Source of the DNA: Acidaminococcus timonensis
GTDB taxonomy: Bacteria; Bacillota; Negativicutes; Acidaminococcales; Acidaminococcaceae
Assembly: GCF_900106585.1 (NCBI RefSeq)
Contig: NZ_FNWH01000006.1
Span: 1 to 64,000, forward strand
Reading direction: 5' to 3'
Length of the DNA: 64,000 nucleotides
Positions 1 through 7,929 of this stretch are shown piece after piece (the first letter of the stretch is position 1; every line of letters starts with the position of its first letter). The notes under the pieces were generated by a model that saw only the letters and a program-made list of their open reading frames with translations, made no database searches and had not been told where the DNA came from. The position numbers and the translations under genes were made by a program.

Positions 1-105
1 CGGATGAGCGAAACAGAAAATGGCTTTACGCTCGGCTCCATGGTCGGCCAGCGGCACCCTGCCCGGCTGAGGGAGTACGGTATCGCTATGACCCCAACGC
101 TGTAG
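1..105 (+). other. Open frame entering from the window edge, unassigned
   Basis: A frame open from base 1 ends with TAG at 103-105 and gives 34 residues ending GIAMTPTL. I do not recognise it. It may be the 3' end of a gene lying outside the window or chance. Bases 106-194 hold nothing I can name. Confidence 0.2.
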
Positions 106-194
106 GGGCCGATTGCTTTGATCGACCCTCTTACCGACCTGCCTTGCGTACAAAAAATTCTTTTCCAATCACGACTCGCTATTCACCAGCCACT

Positions 195-319
195 GAAAAA
201 GGGGAATGTGATTTTTTCATACCCCGTCACTAGTCACTAGTCTCTAGTCACTAGCCGATGGAAGCCAGCTGACGCTAGCGAAATAAAGACGCTGTGGATG
301 ATTTTTCACAGCGCCTTTA
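195..319 (+). repeat. Dispersed heptamer-array element, copy 1 (full length)
   Basis: In order it contains an imperfect GGGGAATG..CATACCCC hairpin around a T-run, four 7-bp units (GTCACTA x3 with one GTCTCTA), the linker GCCGATGGAA, a GCCAGC/GCTAGC hairpin, and a terminator-like hairpin GCGCTGTG..CACAGCGC followed by T's. The copy at 31924 has the same order. It lies beyond the 3' end of the arsenite transporter gene. Confidence 0.85.
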
Positions 320-334
320 CTCCCTATGTTTTTA

Positions 335-1381
335 TCATTTATGGTCAGGCTGTTGTTTCCTGTTGGCAATTTTCACCAGGCTCAGCATCACGGGGACTTC
401 TGTCAGCACGCCTACGGTGGTGGCCAGGGCGGCGGGGCTGGTGACTCCGAACAGGGCAATGGCCACGGCTACGGCCAGTTCGAAGAAGTTGGAGGCACCG
501 ATCATGCCGGCCGGAGCTGCAATGTCATGTGGCAGATGGAGCAGGTTGCTGGCGCCATAGGCGATGGCAAAGATCAGATAGGTCTGAAGGACCAGGGGAA
601 TGGCAATCAGCAGGATATGGAAGGGATTGGACAGGATGACCTGGGCCTGGGAACTGAAAATGATCACCAGGGTCAGCAGCAGTCCCCAGGTGGTTGCCTG
701 ATCGAATTTATGGACAAAGATCTGGTTGAAATAAACAGCACCTTTCCGCTCTATGACGCTGATTCGGGTCAGGATCCCTCCGGCCAGGGGAATCACTACG
801 AACAGGAAGATGCTCAGGAACAGCACGCTGTAGGGAACAGTTACATGGGATACACCCAGCAGGTATTTGACAATAGGTACAAATGCCACCAGGATGATCA
901 GATCATTGGTGGCTACTTGGACAACCGTATAAGCGGGATCTCCCTTGGTCAGGGTACTCCACACAAAGACCATGGCCGTACAGGGAGCTGCACCCAGGAG
1001 AACGGCCCCGGCCAGATATTGGGTGGCCAGTTCCTCTGGAATGAATCCGTGGAATCCATGATAAAAGAAGAAGGCAGCCAGACCATACATGGTAAAGGGT
1101 TTGATCAGCCAGTTGGTGATCCAGGTGACAAACAGTCCTTTGGGATGGCGCCCTACCTCACGGATGCTCTGGAAATCCACCTTCATCATCATGGGATAGA
1201 TCATGATCCAGATCAGGATGGCAATGGGTATGGAAATCCCGTCAATCTGTAAATGGTCCAGGAATCGGGGAACAGCAGGCAGGAAATGGCCTATCAGGAC
1301 TCCAGCCACCATGCAGAGGAATACCCAAAGAGAAAGATACCGTTGGAACGGGCTGATGCCCGGATCTTTACCTTCCTTCAT
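335..1381 (-). CDS. acr3: Arsenite efflux transporter, ACR3 family
   Basis: A 348-residue inner-membrane protein with about ten hydrophobic segments, of normal length for the ACR3 (BART superfamily) arsenite carriers. The conserved motif APCTAMVFVWS holds the Cys needed for As(III) transport, and the N-terminal segment LSLWVFLCMVAGVLIG is typical of the family. It should export arsenite using the proton-motive force. The start ATG overlaps the stop of the upstream arsenate reductase gene (ATGA), so it is the last gene of the ars operon. ArsA usually energises ArsB, but ArsDA-ACR3 pairings are known. The assignment is firm. Confidence 0.95.
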   Translation of the reverse strand: MKEGKDPGISPFQRYLSLWVFLCMVAGVLIGHFLPAVPRFLDHLQIDGISIPIAILIWIMIYPMMMKVDFQSIREVGRHPKGLFVTWITNWLIKPFTMYGLAAFFFYHGFHGFIPEELATQYLAGAVLLGAAPCTAMVFVWSTLTKGDPAYTVVQVATNDLIILVAFVPIVKYLLGVSHVTVPYSVLFLSIFLFVVIPLAGGILTRISVIERKGAVYFNQIFVHKFDQATTWGLLLTLVIIFSSQAQVILSNPFHILLIAIPLVLQTYLIFAIAYGASNLLHLPHDIAAPAGMIGASNFFELAVAVAIALFGVTSPAALATTVGVLTEVPVMLSLVKIANRKQQPDHK

Positions 1382-1794
1382 TTTGTGACATCTCCTTTCA
1401 TCTGATCCCGGAGGGACAGCACCTGGGACCGGATGGTTTCTATAATGGTACGGAACTCTGGATCTGGTTTGTTGGCCGGGTCAGGGATTTCCCAGGCCAG
1501 GGTCCTCACCCCGGGCAGTACCGGACATTGGACACCGCAGCCCATGGTCACCACCATGTCCAGCGTGGGCAGGGATTCCAGCCTTTTGGGGAACTGGCCT
1601 TCTTTTTCCATGTCGATCCGGTACAGTTCCTTCATCAGCCGCTGGGCGGTTGGATGGATCCGTTCTGCCGGACAGGTACCGGCAGAACGGCTGACAAACA
1701 CATCTTCTGCCAGGTGACGGCCAAAGGCTTCGGCCATCTGACTCCGGCAGGAGTTTTGGATACAGAGAAAAGCAACAACAGGTTTTCGTCTCAT
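1378..1794 (-). CDS. arsC: Arsenate reductase, LMW-phosphatase type
   Basis: A 138-residue cytoplasmic enzyme that reduces arsenate to arsenite, which ACR3 can then export. The N-terminal loop CIQNSCR (residues 11-17) is the CX5R anion-binding signature of the low-molecular-weight phosphatase fold. A later TMGCGVQCP segment supplies the resolving Cys pair expected for a thioredoxin-coupled enzyme. I start at ATG 1794, not at codons further upstream, because this ATG overlaps the arsA stop (ATGA) and is where homology begins. The stop in turn overlaps the acr3 start. Confidence 0.92.
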   Translation of the reverse strand: MRRKPVVAFLCIQNSCRSQMAEAFGRHLAEDVFVSRSAGTCPAERIHPTAQRLMKELYRIDMEKEGQFPKRLESLPTLDMVVTMGCGVQCPVLPGVRTLAWEIPDPANKPDPEFRTIIETIRSQVLSLRDQMKGDVTK

Positions 1795-3524
1795 AAAGTT
1801 TCCAGCACCTTTCCTTTGATTTCCCACTGTTTCCAGGGAATCACCGCTGCACAACCGTCGGCGTGGGCTGCCACCTGGTTGATCCAGGGGATTTCCCGGT
1901 CCGCTTTGGCCTTCAGCAGAGGACTTTGGGCGGCAGTCTGGCTGAAGCACCGGTTGATGATCCACCAGCGGCTGTAGAGCCGGGTCCGTTTCAAATCTGC
2001 TTCCAGACGCAGGGCTTCATACACGGGAGTGGCTTCCGGCAGGGTGACGATCACCACTTCCGTTTCCGGCCCTTTCAGCCGGGGCAGCAGCTGCTGGACG
2101 GCAGGGGGAACAGCACCCCGGGTCCGGCGGATCTCCCGGTCGTAGTTTTCTGTGGATTCCAGGAGCAGCAGGGTATGGCCGGTTGGGGCAGTGTCGATGA
2201 TGACAATCCGGTCCCCGGACCGGGCTACGATTTCTGCAAATGCCCGGAACACGGCGATTTCCTGGGTGCAGGGGGAACGGAGGTCTTCTTCGATGTAGGC
2301 CAGGTCTCCTTCTTTCAGGCCATTTTTCCGAGCCTGGTCCAGAACTTCCTGCTGGTAGCGGCGGAGTTCAGCCTGCTCGTCGATCTGGCACAGCTGGAGC
2401 CGGTCCGTCTGATCCAGGATTTCCTGGAGATGGCCGGCCGGGTCGGTGGTGGTGAGCAGTACCTGGTGTCCCTTTTGGGCCAGACGGAGAGCCAGGGACG
2501 CCGCTACAGTGGTTTTTCCCACGCCGCCTTTGCCCATGGTGAAGATGACCTTCCGATGATTCCGCTCCAGATCTTCCGCCACCTCCTGGAGGGTATGGAC
2601 GGGAGCCTGTTGTTCCCGGCCGGCGGCTGGGGCCACTTCCCCTTTCAAGAGAGCCCGTACATGGTCCAGGCCGGTCACATTGTAGCTCCGGAAGGGAATC
2701 TGCCAGGATGGCAGGATTTTCAGCCCCTGGGACATTTCTGCCAGAGCCATCTGCTGTTTGGCAAAAAGTTCTTTGGTGACCGGATCATCGGTTTTTTCCA
2801 GCAGCCCGTTGATGATCAGCTGCTGGTTGCCGATGCCCAGTTTGGCCAGTTCCCGGGAGGCCCGGTCCGCTTCCAAAAGCGGAGGCCGGTCAGGCCGGGC
2901 CACCAGAAGCAGGGTGGTCCGGCCAGGATCCGCCAGCGTTTCCACAGCCTGCCGGTACAGGGCCTTCCGGCTTTCCAGGCCGGACAGTTGACCCAGACAG
3001 GAGGCTCCGTGGGTACTGGTGCTGATAAACTGGCTCCAGGCAGAAGGCAACTGGAGCATCCGCAGGGTATGGCCGGTGGGAGCTGTATCGAAAATGATCC
3101 TATCATAAGCTGTGGCCGTTTCCGGATCTGTGAGGAAATCCGTAAAGGCGTTGAAAGCAGCGATTTCGATGGTGCAGGAGCCGGACAGCTGTTCTTCCAT
3201 GTTCCGCAGGGCGGCTTCCGGCAGAATGCCCCGATAGGGACCTACCACGCTTTCACGGTAGGCGGCAGCGGCCTTGACCGGATCCAGGTTGGCCGCTTCC
3301 AGCCCGGGGACACCGGGAATGGGAGTGGGTTTTTCTTTCAGTTCCAGAGAAAAGATGTCCTGGAGATTGGAGGCCGGGTCCGTGCTGACCAGCAGCACTT
3401 TCTGTCCGGCGTCGGCCAGAGCCACGGCGGTGGCACAGGCTGTGGAGGTCTTACCCACACCGCCTTTGCCGGTAAAGAACACATACTGGGTGCGGATGGC
3501 GGCAAAAGGATCATACAGTTCCAT
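1791..3524 (-). CDS. arsA: Arsenite-stimulated ATPase ArsA
   Basis: A 577-residue soluble ATPase that binds the membrane carrier. It has two homologous halves, each with a P-loop GKGGVGKT (residues 19-26 and 330-337) and a DTAPTGHTL motif. Cys117, Cys175 and Cys418 lie where the E. coli As(III)-binding cysteines C113, C172 and C422 lie, so allosteric metalloid binding should be preserved. The gene sits 15 bp after arsD and overlaps arsC by 4 bp. The short linker between the halves (around residues 295-320) is rich in Ala and Gln. The assignment is firm. Confidence 0.96.
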   Translation of the reverse strand: MELYDPFAAIRTQYVFFTGKGGVGKTSTACATAVALADAGQKVLLVSTDPASNLQDIFSLELKEKPTPIPGVPGLEAANLDPVKAAAAYRESVVGPYRGILPEAALRNMEEQLSGSCTIEIAAFNAFTDFLTDPETATAYDRIIFDTAPTGHTLRMLQLPSAWSQFISTSTHGASCLGQLSGLESRKALYRQAVETLADPGRTTLLLVARPDRPPLLEADRASRELAKLGIGNQQLIINGLLEKTDDPVTKELFAKQQMALAEMSQGLKILPSWQIPFRSYNVTGLDHVRALLKGEVAPAAGREQQAPVHTLQEVAEDLERNHRKVIFTMGKGGVGKTTVAASLALRLAQKGHQVLLTTTDPAGHLQEILDQTDRLQLCQIDEQAELRRYQQEVLDQARKNGLKEGDLAYIEEDLRSPCTQEIAVFRAFAEIVARSGDRIVIIDTAPTGHTLLLLESTENYDREIRRTRGAVPPAVQQLLPRLKGPETEVVIVTLPEATPVYEALRLEADLKRTRLYSRWWIINRCFSQTAAQSPLLKAKADREIPWINQVAAHADGCAAVIPWKQWEIKGKVLETL

Positions 3525-3539
3525 GGGGGTCTCCCTTCT

Positions 3540-4025
3540 TCACTGACAGCAGCTGGAAGAGCTGGAACCGCAGCAGGAACCGGACGTTTCGCTGTCTTTC
3601 TTTTCTTCGCAGCAGCAGGAGGATCCGGCATCCGGTTCTTCTTCGCAGCAGCAGCAGGCGCCGGGTCCTTGTTTTTCGCTGTCCTGCGGGGCAGAGTCTT
3701 CGACCAGCAGGGCCGGATTGAAATCCAGCATCCGGACAAATTCCTCATTGGTGGGGTAACGGCCGGTCATCCAGATCTTTCCATCTGCCAGGATCAGAGG
3801 CAGTTCCTCAGGCCCATGGTGCTGCAGGAATTCTGCTGCTGCCGGGGTCTGGATGAACTTGAGGGGCGCATTGCTCAGATTATACCGTTCCACCGGGATT
3901 CCGTGTTTTTCCAGAGTGTCCAGCACTGCAGAAATCCGCAGCAGTTCCGGATCGATGGAAGGACCGCAAAGTCCTGTAGGGCAGCACATGGCCTGTTCAA
4001 AAATCTGTACTTGTTTTCTTTCCAT
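3540..4025 (-). CDS. arsD: Arsenite metallochaperone ArsD with Cys-rich tail
   Basis: A 161-residue protein that hands As(III) to ArsA. The thioredoxin-like core contains Cys14-Cys15 and Cys20, matching the functional C12, C13 and C18 of E. coli ArsD. After about residue 120 the protein is unusual: the tail contains CCCC, CCC, CC and CC clusters (11 cysteines in roughly 36 residues) separated by acidic and Ser-rich stretches. Plasmid ArsD has only two vicinal pairs there. The tail probably binds extra metalloid or metal. It is the second gene of the operon, after arsR, with an ArsR-like operator in the gap. Confidence 0.93.
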   Translation of the reverse strand: MERKQVQIFEQAMCCPTGLCGPSIDPELLRISAVLDTLEKHGIPVERYNLSNAPLKFIQTPAAAEFLQHHGPEELPLILADGKIWMTGRYPTNEEFVRMLDFNPALLVEDSAPQDSEKQGPGACCCCEEEPDAGSSCCCEEKKDSETSGSCCGSSSSSCCQ

Positions 4026-4053
4026 AATGGATTCCTCCCAGAAAATAAATTTA

Positions 4054-4072
4054 TAGATTGAAATTTATCAAT
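4054..4072 (+). promoter_or_regulatory. ArsR-operator-like site between arsR and arsD
   Basis: The site reads TAGATTGAAATTTATCAAT and contains the dyad AGATTG-N8-CAATCT. It differs at only two of 19 positions from the site in front of arsR read on the other strand. It lies in the gap between arsR and arsD and could allow separate control of arsDAC-acr3. Confidence 0.6.
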
Positions 4073-4089
4073 CTGTTAACGCAAAAAAT

Positions 4090-4410
4090 TTACTGGCACT
4101 TGTGGCAGTTGCAGTCCGTCGGCTGGAGAGAGGGGATTTCCCGGAACAGGTCCCGGATCCGTTCTTCCAGTTCCCGGGCTGTGTTCCGGTTCAGGGTATA
4201 GTAGACCCATTTGCCTTCTTTCCGACCGGTGACCAGCCCCGCGTCGCACAGGATTTTCATATGGTGGGAAAGGGTGGGCTGGGACAGATGGAGATTTTCC
4301 AGCAGCACGCAGGCGCACCGTTCTCCTCCCTGGAGAAGTTCCAGGATGTGGAGACGGTTTTCATCGGCAAGGGCCTTGAACTGTCGGGCTGTATGGGATA
4401 AAGATTCCAT
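4090..4410 (-). CDS. arsR: Arsenic-responsive repressor, ArsR/SmtB family
   Basis: A 106-residue winged-helix repressor. The DNA-recognition region is LSQPTLSHHMKIL. Just before it, GERCACVLL carries Cys32 and Cys34, the positions of the E. coli ArsR arsenite ligands. The C-terminus ends DCNCHKCQ and adds three Cys. I start at ATG 4410 (MESLS) because AAAGGAGA lies 8 bases before it. An ATG at 4428 would overlap the Shine-Dalgarno sequence and abut the operator. It is the first gene of the operon and should repress its own promoter until As(III) binds. Confidence 0.93.
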   Translation of the reverse strand: MESLSHTARQFKALADENRLHILELLQGGERCACVLLENLHLSQPTLSHHMKILCDAGLVTGRKEGKWVYYTLNRNTARELEERIRDLFREIPSLQPTDCNCHKCQ

Positions 4411-4428
4411 GGGATACTCTCCTTTCAT

Positions 4429-4447
4429 ATTGATAAATATAAATCTA
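4429..4447 (-). promoter_or_regulatory. ArsR-operator-like site in the ars promoter region
   Basis: Read on the minus strand it is TAGATTTATATTTATCAAT, near-identical to the site at 4054-4072. It lies immediately upstream of the arsR ribosome-binding site, where a repressor would block the ars promoter. The AT-rich tract here contrasts with the high G+C coding DNA around it. Confidence 0.65.
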
Positions 4448-4513
4448 TTAGCTGTAGTATAAGACGATTCCTGGAGATTGTCAAGAAGACCTGCCCGGCA
4501 TATTTCCTCCGTT

Positions 4514-5467
4514 TTATCTAACCGTGGCAGCAGCTTTTTTCATATACTGGAGCAATGCTTCCGTGAAATCCTCCAGGTATCTGGGCCGTACCTGGGCTTT
4601 CAGGCGCAAAATGCTGGAACGCATGGTGTGGGTCTCATTGGCAATGTAAAAAGCCAGCAGGGGATCTTCCTGGCTCTTTTCCACTTCCCGGATCAAGGGG
4701 AAAGCCAGGATATCATTGCAGAAGGTGGCCGTATGCCCCAGACGGCACAGTTGGACCTGGGTACCGATGTCGCTGATGGAAATGGGCTGGGGACAATCCA
4801 GATGATTTTCCCGGAGACAGCTTTGGACCAGTTCCAGCAGGGTACTGTGCTCCCGGTTGCCTATCAGGGGAAAGGGCGTGAATGTCTCAAGGGACAGGGT
4901 ATCTCCCGTTTTCCAGCTGGAAAGGTCCTTGTTTTTGCGGCTGTAGCGGCTGAAAAAGGAACGGGTACCCACCACCATCAGTTTTTCCCTTCCAATCAGC
5001 AGTTCCTCCAGGAAAGGGTCTGGAGGAGCGTCCAAGCCCAGTACCAGATCCAGCTTCTGGGTCTTCAACAGCTGGAGATGATGGACGGTATCGCCCAGGG
5101 TAATGGAAATGTGGACCTGGGGATAGGCCCTATGGTACCGTTCCAGAAAACGGGGCAGCAGGAGCCGGGCCCGGGTGGTACTGATCCCAAGACGGATTTC
5201 ACCGATTTCTCCGGCCTCGATTTCCTGGATCCTCTGCTGCAGATTTTCCTCCAGATGTTGGATCTGGTGCAGGGTGCTGACCAGAGCCTTACCCGTATCT
5301 GTCAGCTGCAGACGGCCTCCCCTTTGAAACAGTTTCGTCCCCAGTTGTTTTTCCAGCTTCTGGATATGTTCGCTGAGACATTGCTGGGTAACGAAGGCCC
5401 TTCTGGCCGCTTTGGTGAAATTCATCTCTTCTGCCGCCAACAGGAACATTTTTTGTGCCAGTTCCAT
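4514..5467 (-). CDS. LysR-family transcriptional regulator
   Basis: A 317-residue regulator with an N-terminal winged helix-turn-helix (MNFTKAARRAFVTQQCLSEHI, about residues 15-35) and a periplasmic-binding-like effector domain. It reads towards the ars operon promoter but has its own ribosome-binding site. The small frame at 5628 is divergent, the usual place for a LysR target, but that frame looks like a remnant, so the target is unknown. Confidence 0.9.
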   Translation of the reverse strand: MELAQKMFLLAAEEMNFTKAARRAFVTQQCLSEHIQKLEKQLGTKLFQRGGRLQLTDTGKALVSTLHQIQHLEENLQQRIQEIEAGEIGEIRLGISTTRARLLLPRFLERYHRAYPQVHISITLGDTVHHLQLLKTQKLDLVLGLDAPPDPFLEELLIGREKLMVVGTRSFFSRYSRKNKDLSSWKTGDTLSLETFTPFPLIGNREHSTLLELVQSCLRENHLDCPQPISISDIGTQVQLCRLGHTATFCNDILAFPLIREVEKSQEDPLLAFYIANETHTMRSSILRLKAQVRPRYLEDFTEALLQYMKKAAATVR

Positions 5468-5627
5468 GGAATCCCCTCCTTTTGATTGGTATTATAGCAC
5501 AGGGAAAAGCTTGTTACGCTATATAAAACTACTTGTTTTTCTTTGTGAGCAATATGGGGTATACTGAAGTCACAAAGAAAAAACAACCAATCCGCAAGGA
5601 ACAGAAAAAAGGGAAGGGGAGATCCGT

Positions 5628-5819
5628 ATGAAAATGCAAGGCGTTACCATGTGGGAAATGAATCTGGGCTTCCGTCCCAAAGATTTTCAGAGTGTATGGG
5701 GTGCCATCATCCAAAAGAACAGCCCTCTGGCTGCACAGAAATCTGCGAATCACAGTGACTCTAGGACACAGGTGAGCCATCGTGCAGGAAACCTGGGGGT
5801 AGGAAGTTACAGTTTTTGA
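5628..5819 (+). CDS. Possible 63-residue protein or 5' remnant
   Basis: ATG 5628 follows GGGAAGGGGAG with good spacing and opens a frame beginning MKMQGVTMWEM and ending in TGA just before a strong terminator. The first 30 residues look protein-like (EMNLGFRPKDFQSVWG). The rest is Ser/His/Gln-rich and looks degenerate. It is divergent from the LysR gene. It may be the surviving 5' end of that regulator's former target. I recognise no family. Confidence 0.35.
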   Translation: MKMQGVTMWEMNLGFRPKDFQSVWGAIIQKNSPLAAQKSANHSDSRTQVSHRAGNLGVGSYSF

Positions 5820-5831
5820 CCTGAGAGAATG

Positions 5832-5879
5832 AAACGGGGCTGTGAAGAAATGGATTTTCATTTCTTCACAGCCCCGTTT
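5832..5879. terminator. Bidirectional terminator with a 21-bp perfect stem
   Basis: AAACGGGGCTGTGAAGAAATG pairs without mismatch to its complement across a 6-base loop, with A/T runs on the flanks. It serves the plus-strand frame ending at 5819 and the minus-strand remnant ending at 5892. Confidence 0.85.
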
Positions 5880-5891
5880 GTCATATCCTCA

Positions 5892-6176
5892 TTAATAGTC
5901 GATCATGGAACAGATATTCTCATCCAGTTCGATTTTCAGGGTGATGACTTTCTTATGGGAATCGATATGCAGCTTATTGGTGAGGGCTGCATAGTTTACG
6001 GTATCGTGTTTGTCAAAGGTCTCCGATACGGTATTGTGTACCCGGTTCCGGCGCACATCAGTCTTATCGGCCAGGATGATGGAGGCGGAGATGGGATCCA
6101 CGGCGGTTCCGCTGGCTTCTTGGATTTTTGTAAAATTTTCGTATAACCGACCATACGGAAAAGATATTGGCACCAC
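5892..6176 (-). pseudogene. Remnant of an HD-domain phosphohydrolase
   Basis: The segment TAVDPISASIILADKTDVRRNRV, followed by a FDKHDTVNYA block, is the C-terminal half of a Firmicutes HD-domain protein family that I recognise by its DPISA..ADKTDVRRNRV pattern. The metal-binding HD half is absent, and the frame ends after CSMIDY where intact members continue with a further helix. It is therefore shortened at both ends and should be inactive. No convincing ribosome-binding site precedes it. Confidence 0.75.
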
Positions 6177-6248
6177 CGACTATTCCATTTTATAATAACC
6201 ATAATACGTTTGACGATTGTGATACCATGAATTGGAAAGGAAACTACC

Positions 6249-7577
6249 ATGAAAATGAATCGGAAACAGGGAGGGGTCCTGGCCCTCCTTTTGGCGGTCC
6301 TGGCAGCCATTACGGCCTGGCGTTTTTTGCCCGGGTATGTGACCCGTCCGGTGGAAGATGTCTTTGCCTGGGGAAAACACCAGGCCATCCATTATGAATT
6401 GATCTCTGGGACGGAAATCCGGAACATCCGGCAGGTGATGACGAAGGACCCTTCCACCAGCCGGACCCTTATGTGGCAGTCGGATTTTGCCGAAGAAAAG
6501 CCCCGGGTGGAATTCCGGGTGAAGGGACAGGAGGATATCCAGACTGTCCAGGCCAGCGAGGAGGCTTTCCAGGATGGAAAGGCGAGGACGTTTATCCATA
6601 CGGCCCATCTGGAAGGGTTGCAGCCTGGCACTCAGTATGAATACCGGCTGTGCTACAGCAAGAAGGCCACGGACTGGATGCCCCTCACCACGTTCCAGGG
6701 TAACAGTTTCAAGGCCCTGATCTTCCCGGATTCCCAGAGTGCGGATTACAGCGTGTGGAAAGCCACGGCCATGCCGGCCTGGCAGCGGAACCAAGATGCC
6801 CAGTTCTTTGTGAACATGGGGGATCAGGTGGATAACGGCCAGGATGCCAGCCAGTGGAATGCCTGGTTCGATGTGGTGGAACCCATGGCGGAGAAGATCC
6901 CCATGGCCACGACGGTAGGCAACCATGAGACCTATGACCTGAACTGGAAGGTCCGCCGCCCGGAAGCCTATATGAAACTGTTCAATCTGCCGCAAAACGG
7001 CTATGCCCAGTATCCCAACCGGTTCTACTCCTTTACGGTGGGGGATGTGCATTTCGTTGTGCTGGATACGGTGTTTTCCGAAATGAAGGACCTGGAGCCC
7101 AACCTGGAACAGGACGAAATCCAGTGGTTCCGGAAGGACATGGAACAGAACCGGCAGAAATGGAATATTGTGGTGATGCACAAGGATCCTCTCCGGTATG
7201 CCTTCAATCCGGCTACGGGCCGTACAGGTCGTGATGAGGGCATCGAGCAGGAAGGGAAGGTCTGGATGCCGCTCTTTGATGAATACGGCATCGACCTGGT
7301 GCTGAGCGCCCATCTCCACACCTACCGGAACCGGGGCCATATCCGGGATTTCCGCCACAATCCCGACGGGCCTCTGTATATCCTCACCGGGGTGGCCGGC
7401 GATGTGCGCTATCCCGGCCTGTGGAAAGAACATCCCCTGGATGAATATGTGGCCCCTCAGCCGGAAACGGACAACTATCTGGTCATGACCAAGACGGATA
7501 CAGAGCTGCAGCTCCAGGCCTTCCTGCCCGATGGAACCCTGCTGGACACGGCCACCATGGAAAAAAAGGCCCAGTGA
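6249..7577 (+). CDS. Exported metallophosphoesterase, purple acid phosphatase-like
   Basis: A 442-residue protein with an N-terminal signal anchor (GVLALLLAVLAAITAWRFL). A fibronectin-like domain follows (about 40-150), then a calcineurin-type phosphoesterase domain. The metal-ligand motifs are in order: FPDSQS, NMGDQVDNG, TTVGNHETYD, MHKDP and SAHLHTYRN. The layout matches bacterial purple-acid-phosphatase-like enzymes that act outside the cytoplasm on phosphomonoesters or diesters. The substrate is not visible. It stands alone between remnants. The start is supported by AAAGGAAAC upstream. Confidence 0.88.
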   Translation: MKMNRKQGGVLALLLAVLAAITAWRFLPGYVTRPVEDVFAWGKHQAIHYELISGTEIRNIRQVMTKDPSTSRTLMWQSDFAEEKPRVEFRVKGQEDIQTVQASEEAFQDGKARTFIHTAHLEGLQPGTQYEYRLCYSKKATDWMPLTTFQGNSFKALIFPDSQSADYSVWKATAMPAWQRNQDAQFFVNMGDQVDNGQDASQWNAWFDVVEPMAEKIPMATTVGNHETYDLNWKVRRPEAYMKLFNLPQNGYAQYPNRFYSFTVGDVHFVVLDTVFSEMKDLEPNLEQDEIQWFRKDMEQNRQKWNIVVMHKDPLRYAFNPATGRTGRDEGIEQEGKVWMPLFDEYGIDLVLSAHLHTYRNRGHIRDFRHNPDGPLYILTGVAGDVRYPGLWKEHPLDEYVAPQPETDNYLVMTKTDTELQLQAFLPDGTLLDTATMEKKAQ

Positions 7578-7604
7578 ACGGGACCTGTGAAAGGAGAAAT
7601 CCGG

Positions 7605-7697
7605 ATGATCCATTTTGACGGGAAAACCTATGACTGTCCTTTTGATTGTTTCCTTGCCGTCCTGAAGGGGAAATGGCGGACGGATCTGCCGCTGTAG
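7605..7697 (+). pseudogene. 5' remnant of an HxlR-family regulator gene
   Basis: ATG 7605 follows an excellent AAAGGAG and encodes 30 residues. YDCPFDCFLAVLKGKW matches the start of HxlR-type winged-helix regulators (YDCPVE..L..IGGKW). The frame stops right after TDLPL. The DNA-binding helices are missing, so this is a truncated gene. Confidence 0.65.
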
Positions 7698-7755
7698 GCA
7701 TCATGCCGCACAGGAGCATCCCCAGGGAAAGGGCCAGTAATTTTTCCTTCATCAT
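7683..7755 (-). pseudogene. 5' remnant of an exported-protein gene
   Basis: On the minus strand an ATG at 7755, preceded by GGAGGAGA, encodes MMKEKLLALSLGMLLCGMMP, a clear signal peptide with the likely cleavage region TAADPSA. The frame then runs into the HxlR remnant on the opposite strand and loses protein character. Two converging genes have lost their 3' parts at one junction near 7680-7700. Confidence 0.55.
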
Positions 7756-7929
7756 TGCAGAATCTCCTCCTTTTCTACAGTTAGTCTACCATAACCTGTT
7801 ATAAGAGAAAAGAAGGCACTTCCAGGTAACCTGTTTGCCGGCGCTCCCCTTGAAATCACAGCAGGAGTGCATAGGATACGGTTTCATGATATAATATGGA
7901 TTCAAATGAGAATGAGGGGGAAACACTTC

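Noticed and set aside
1863-4061. 732-codon plus-strand frame over arsA/arsD
   Set aside because: It is antisense to clearly homologous ars genes and has a low-complexity Gly/Gln/Phe-rich translation.
6180-7613. 477-codon minus-strand frame over the phosphoesterase
   Set aside because: It is a shadow of a gene with complete calcineurin motifs; no ribosome-binding site or domain.
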